Notes under the pieces: model-generated
Databases searched by the model: none
What the model was told of the DNA's origin: nothing
The model's input: the letters and a program-made list of their open reading frames with translations, nothing else
Shown here: in pieces, positions 5,040-5,518 of the stretch
Layout of the letters: each line of letters starts with the position of its first letter
Numbering within the stretch: position 1 is the first letter of the stretch
Source: Armatimonadota bacterium
GTDB lineage: Bacteria > Armatimonadota > Fimbriimonadia > Fimbriimonadales > Fimbriimonadaceae
Length of the DNA stretch: 5,518 nucleotides
Direction: 5' to 3'
NCBI GenBank assembly: GCA_023428805.1
Contig: JAEYWW010000042.1
Span: 1 to 5,518, forward strand
Program-made: the position numbers and the translations under genes

Positions 5040-5518
5040 AGATTGTTGTGGACGCGATGGGCGGAGACCATGCCCCTGGCGAAATTGTCGCCGGGGTCAA
5101 GTCGGCGGCTCCCCTCGTCCACGGCGAGATCATTCTTGTCGGTCCTGCCGAGGTGATTGATGCGTTGGACCTTCCCTCCAACGTCACCCGCCGACATGCT
5201 TCCGAAGTCATTGGCATGGACGACAAGCCGACCGAGGCGCTGCGTAAAAAGAAGGATTCTTCGATTGTTGTGGGCACCGCGCTCGTGAAGAATGGAGAGG
5301 CGGACGCCTTTGTCAGCGCGGGCAACACAGGAGCCTGCACGGCGGGGTCACTGCTCTCCTGGCGGCAGGTCGAAGGAGTGCATCGTCCGGCCATCGCATC
5401 CGAATTTCCGAACAAATTTGGACGTTTCCTGGTGCTGGATGCGGGCGCATCTCCCGATGTCGATCCCGAGCACTTGGTCGAATTCGCCATCATGGGGCGG
5501 GCGGTCGCGCAGAAGGTG
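5036..5518 (+). CDS. plsX: Phosphate acyltransferase PlsX (5' part, runs off the window)
   Basis: PlsX converts acyl-ACP and phosphate to acyl-phosphate, the donor for PlsY in membrane phospholipid synthesis; it is a peripheral membrane enzyme. The first 161 codons are present and the frame is open to the window edge. Hallmarks are VDAMGGDHAP at residues 5-14, the central VSAGNTGA motif, RPAIASEFP, VLDAGASPDVDPEHLVEFAIMG, corresponding to LDLGANVDC...FAIMG of E. coli PlsX. The start is GTG 5036, overlapping the DUF177 stop as GTGA. GAGGA (5025-5029) 6 nt upstream is a good Shine-Dalgarno within the DUF177 tail. The family is usually about 330-350 residues, so roughly half lies beyond the window, probably followed by fab genes, which cannot be seen here. 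Confidence 0.95.
   Translation, partial: MKIVVDAMGGDHAPGEIVAGVKSAAPLVHGEIILVGPAEVIDALDLPSNVTRRHASEVIGMDDKPTEALRKKKDSSIVVGTALVKNGEADAFVSAGNTGACTAGSLLSWRQVEGVHRPAIASEFPNKFGRFLVLDAGASPDVDPEHLVEFAIMGRAVAQKV

Noticed and set aside
4858..5493. 211-codon minus-strand open frame opposite DUF177 and plsX
   Set aside because: It lies wholly opposite two genes with clear family motifs (QPLC...DCP, VDAMGGDHAP), and its product is low-complexity Ser/Thr/Ala/Pro-rich.

Overview
This window comes from a diderm bacterium with moderately GC-rich DNA. The diderm call rests on a small beta-barrel protein ending in an aromatic outer-membrane-type C-terminus and on a lipobox lipoprotein. The diagnostic feature is a bacterial proteasome tagging locus whose modifier is UBact, the Pup counterpart of certain Gram-negative phyla, and not actinobacterial Pup. 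Published UBact carriers include Armatimonadota, Nitrospirota, Nitrospinota, Verrucomicrobia, Planctomycetes and several candidate phyla. I favour Armatimonadota (Fimbriimonadia-like), but this is an inference and not proven by the window.

Layout. At 46-561 (+) lies a small secreted beta-barrel outer membrane protein. It converges on a four-gene minus-strand unit, and the two share a 12-bp perfect hairpin (575-603) that probably serves as a bidirectional terminator. In transcription order the unit holds a TTG-started lipoprotein of unknown function with a Gly-Gly-Asn-Ala repeat tether (4311-3007), a Dop-type member of the Pup ligase/deamidase fold (3002-1521), UBact (1548-1345) and the catalytic proteasome beta subunit PrcB (1348-608). 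Spacing is 4 nt, then a 28-bp overlap (4 bp if the inner UBact start is used), then a 4-bp ATGA overlap, so the genes are very likely co-transcribed and translationally coupled.

A divergent intergenic region (4312-4508) carries candidate back-to-back promoters and three inverted repeats. To its right, on the plus strand, lie a DUF177/YceD-family gene (4509-5039) and the start of plsX (5036 to the window edge), fused by a GTGA overlap. The usual rpmF between them is absent.

How the genes work together: UBact is encoded with a C-terminal Gly-Glu, so it needs no deamidation before ligation. Tagged proteins would be degraded by a proteasome whose beta subunit is PrcB, and Dop would most likely remove UBact from substrates. 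The alpha subunit (prcA), the ligase (pafA) and the ATPase are not in the window. PrcB is the last gene of its unit, so these partners must be elsewhere if they exist. The least explained element is the lipoprotein at the head of the proteasome operon. DUF177 (ribosome/23S rRNA related) and PlsX (phospholipid synthesis) form a separate housekeeping pair.
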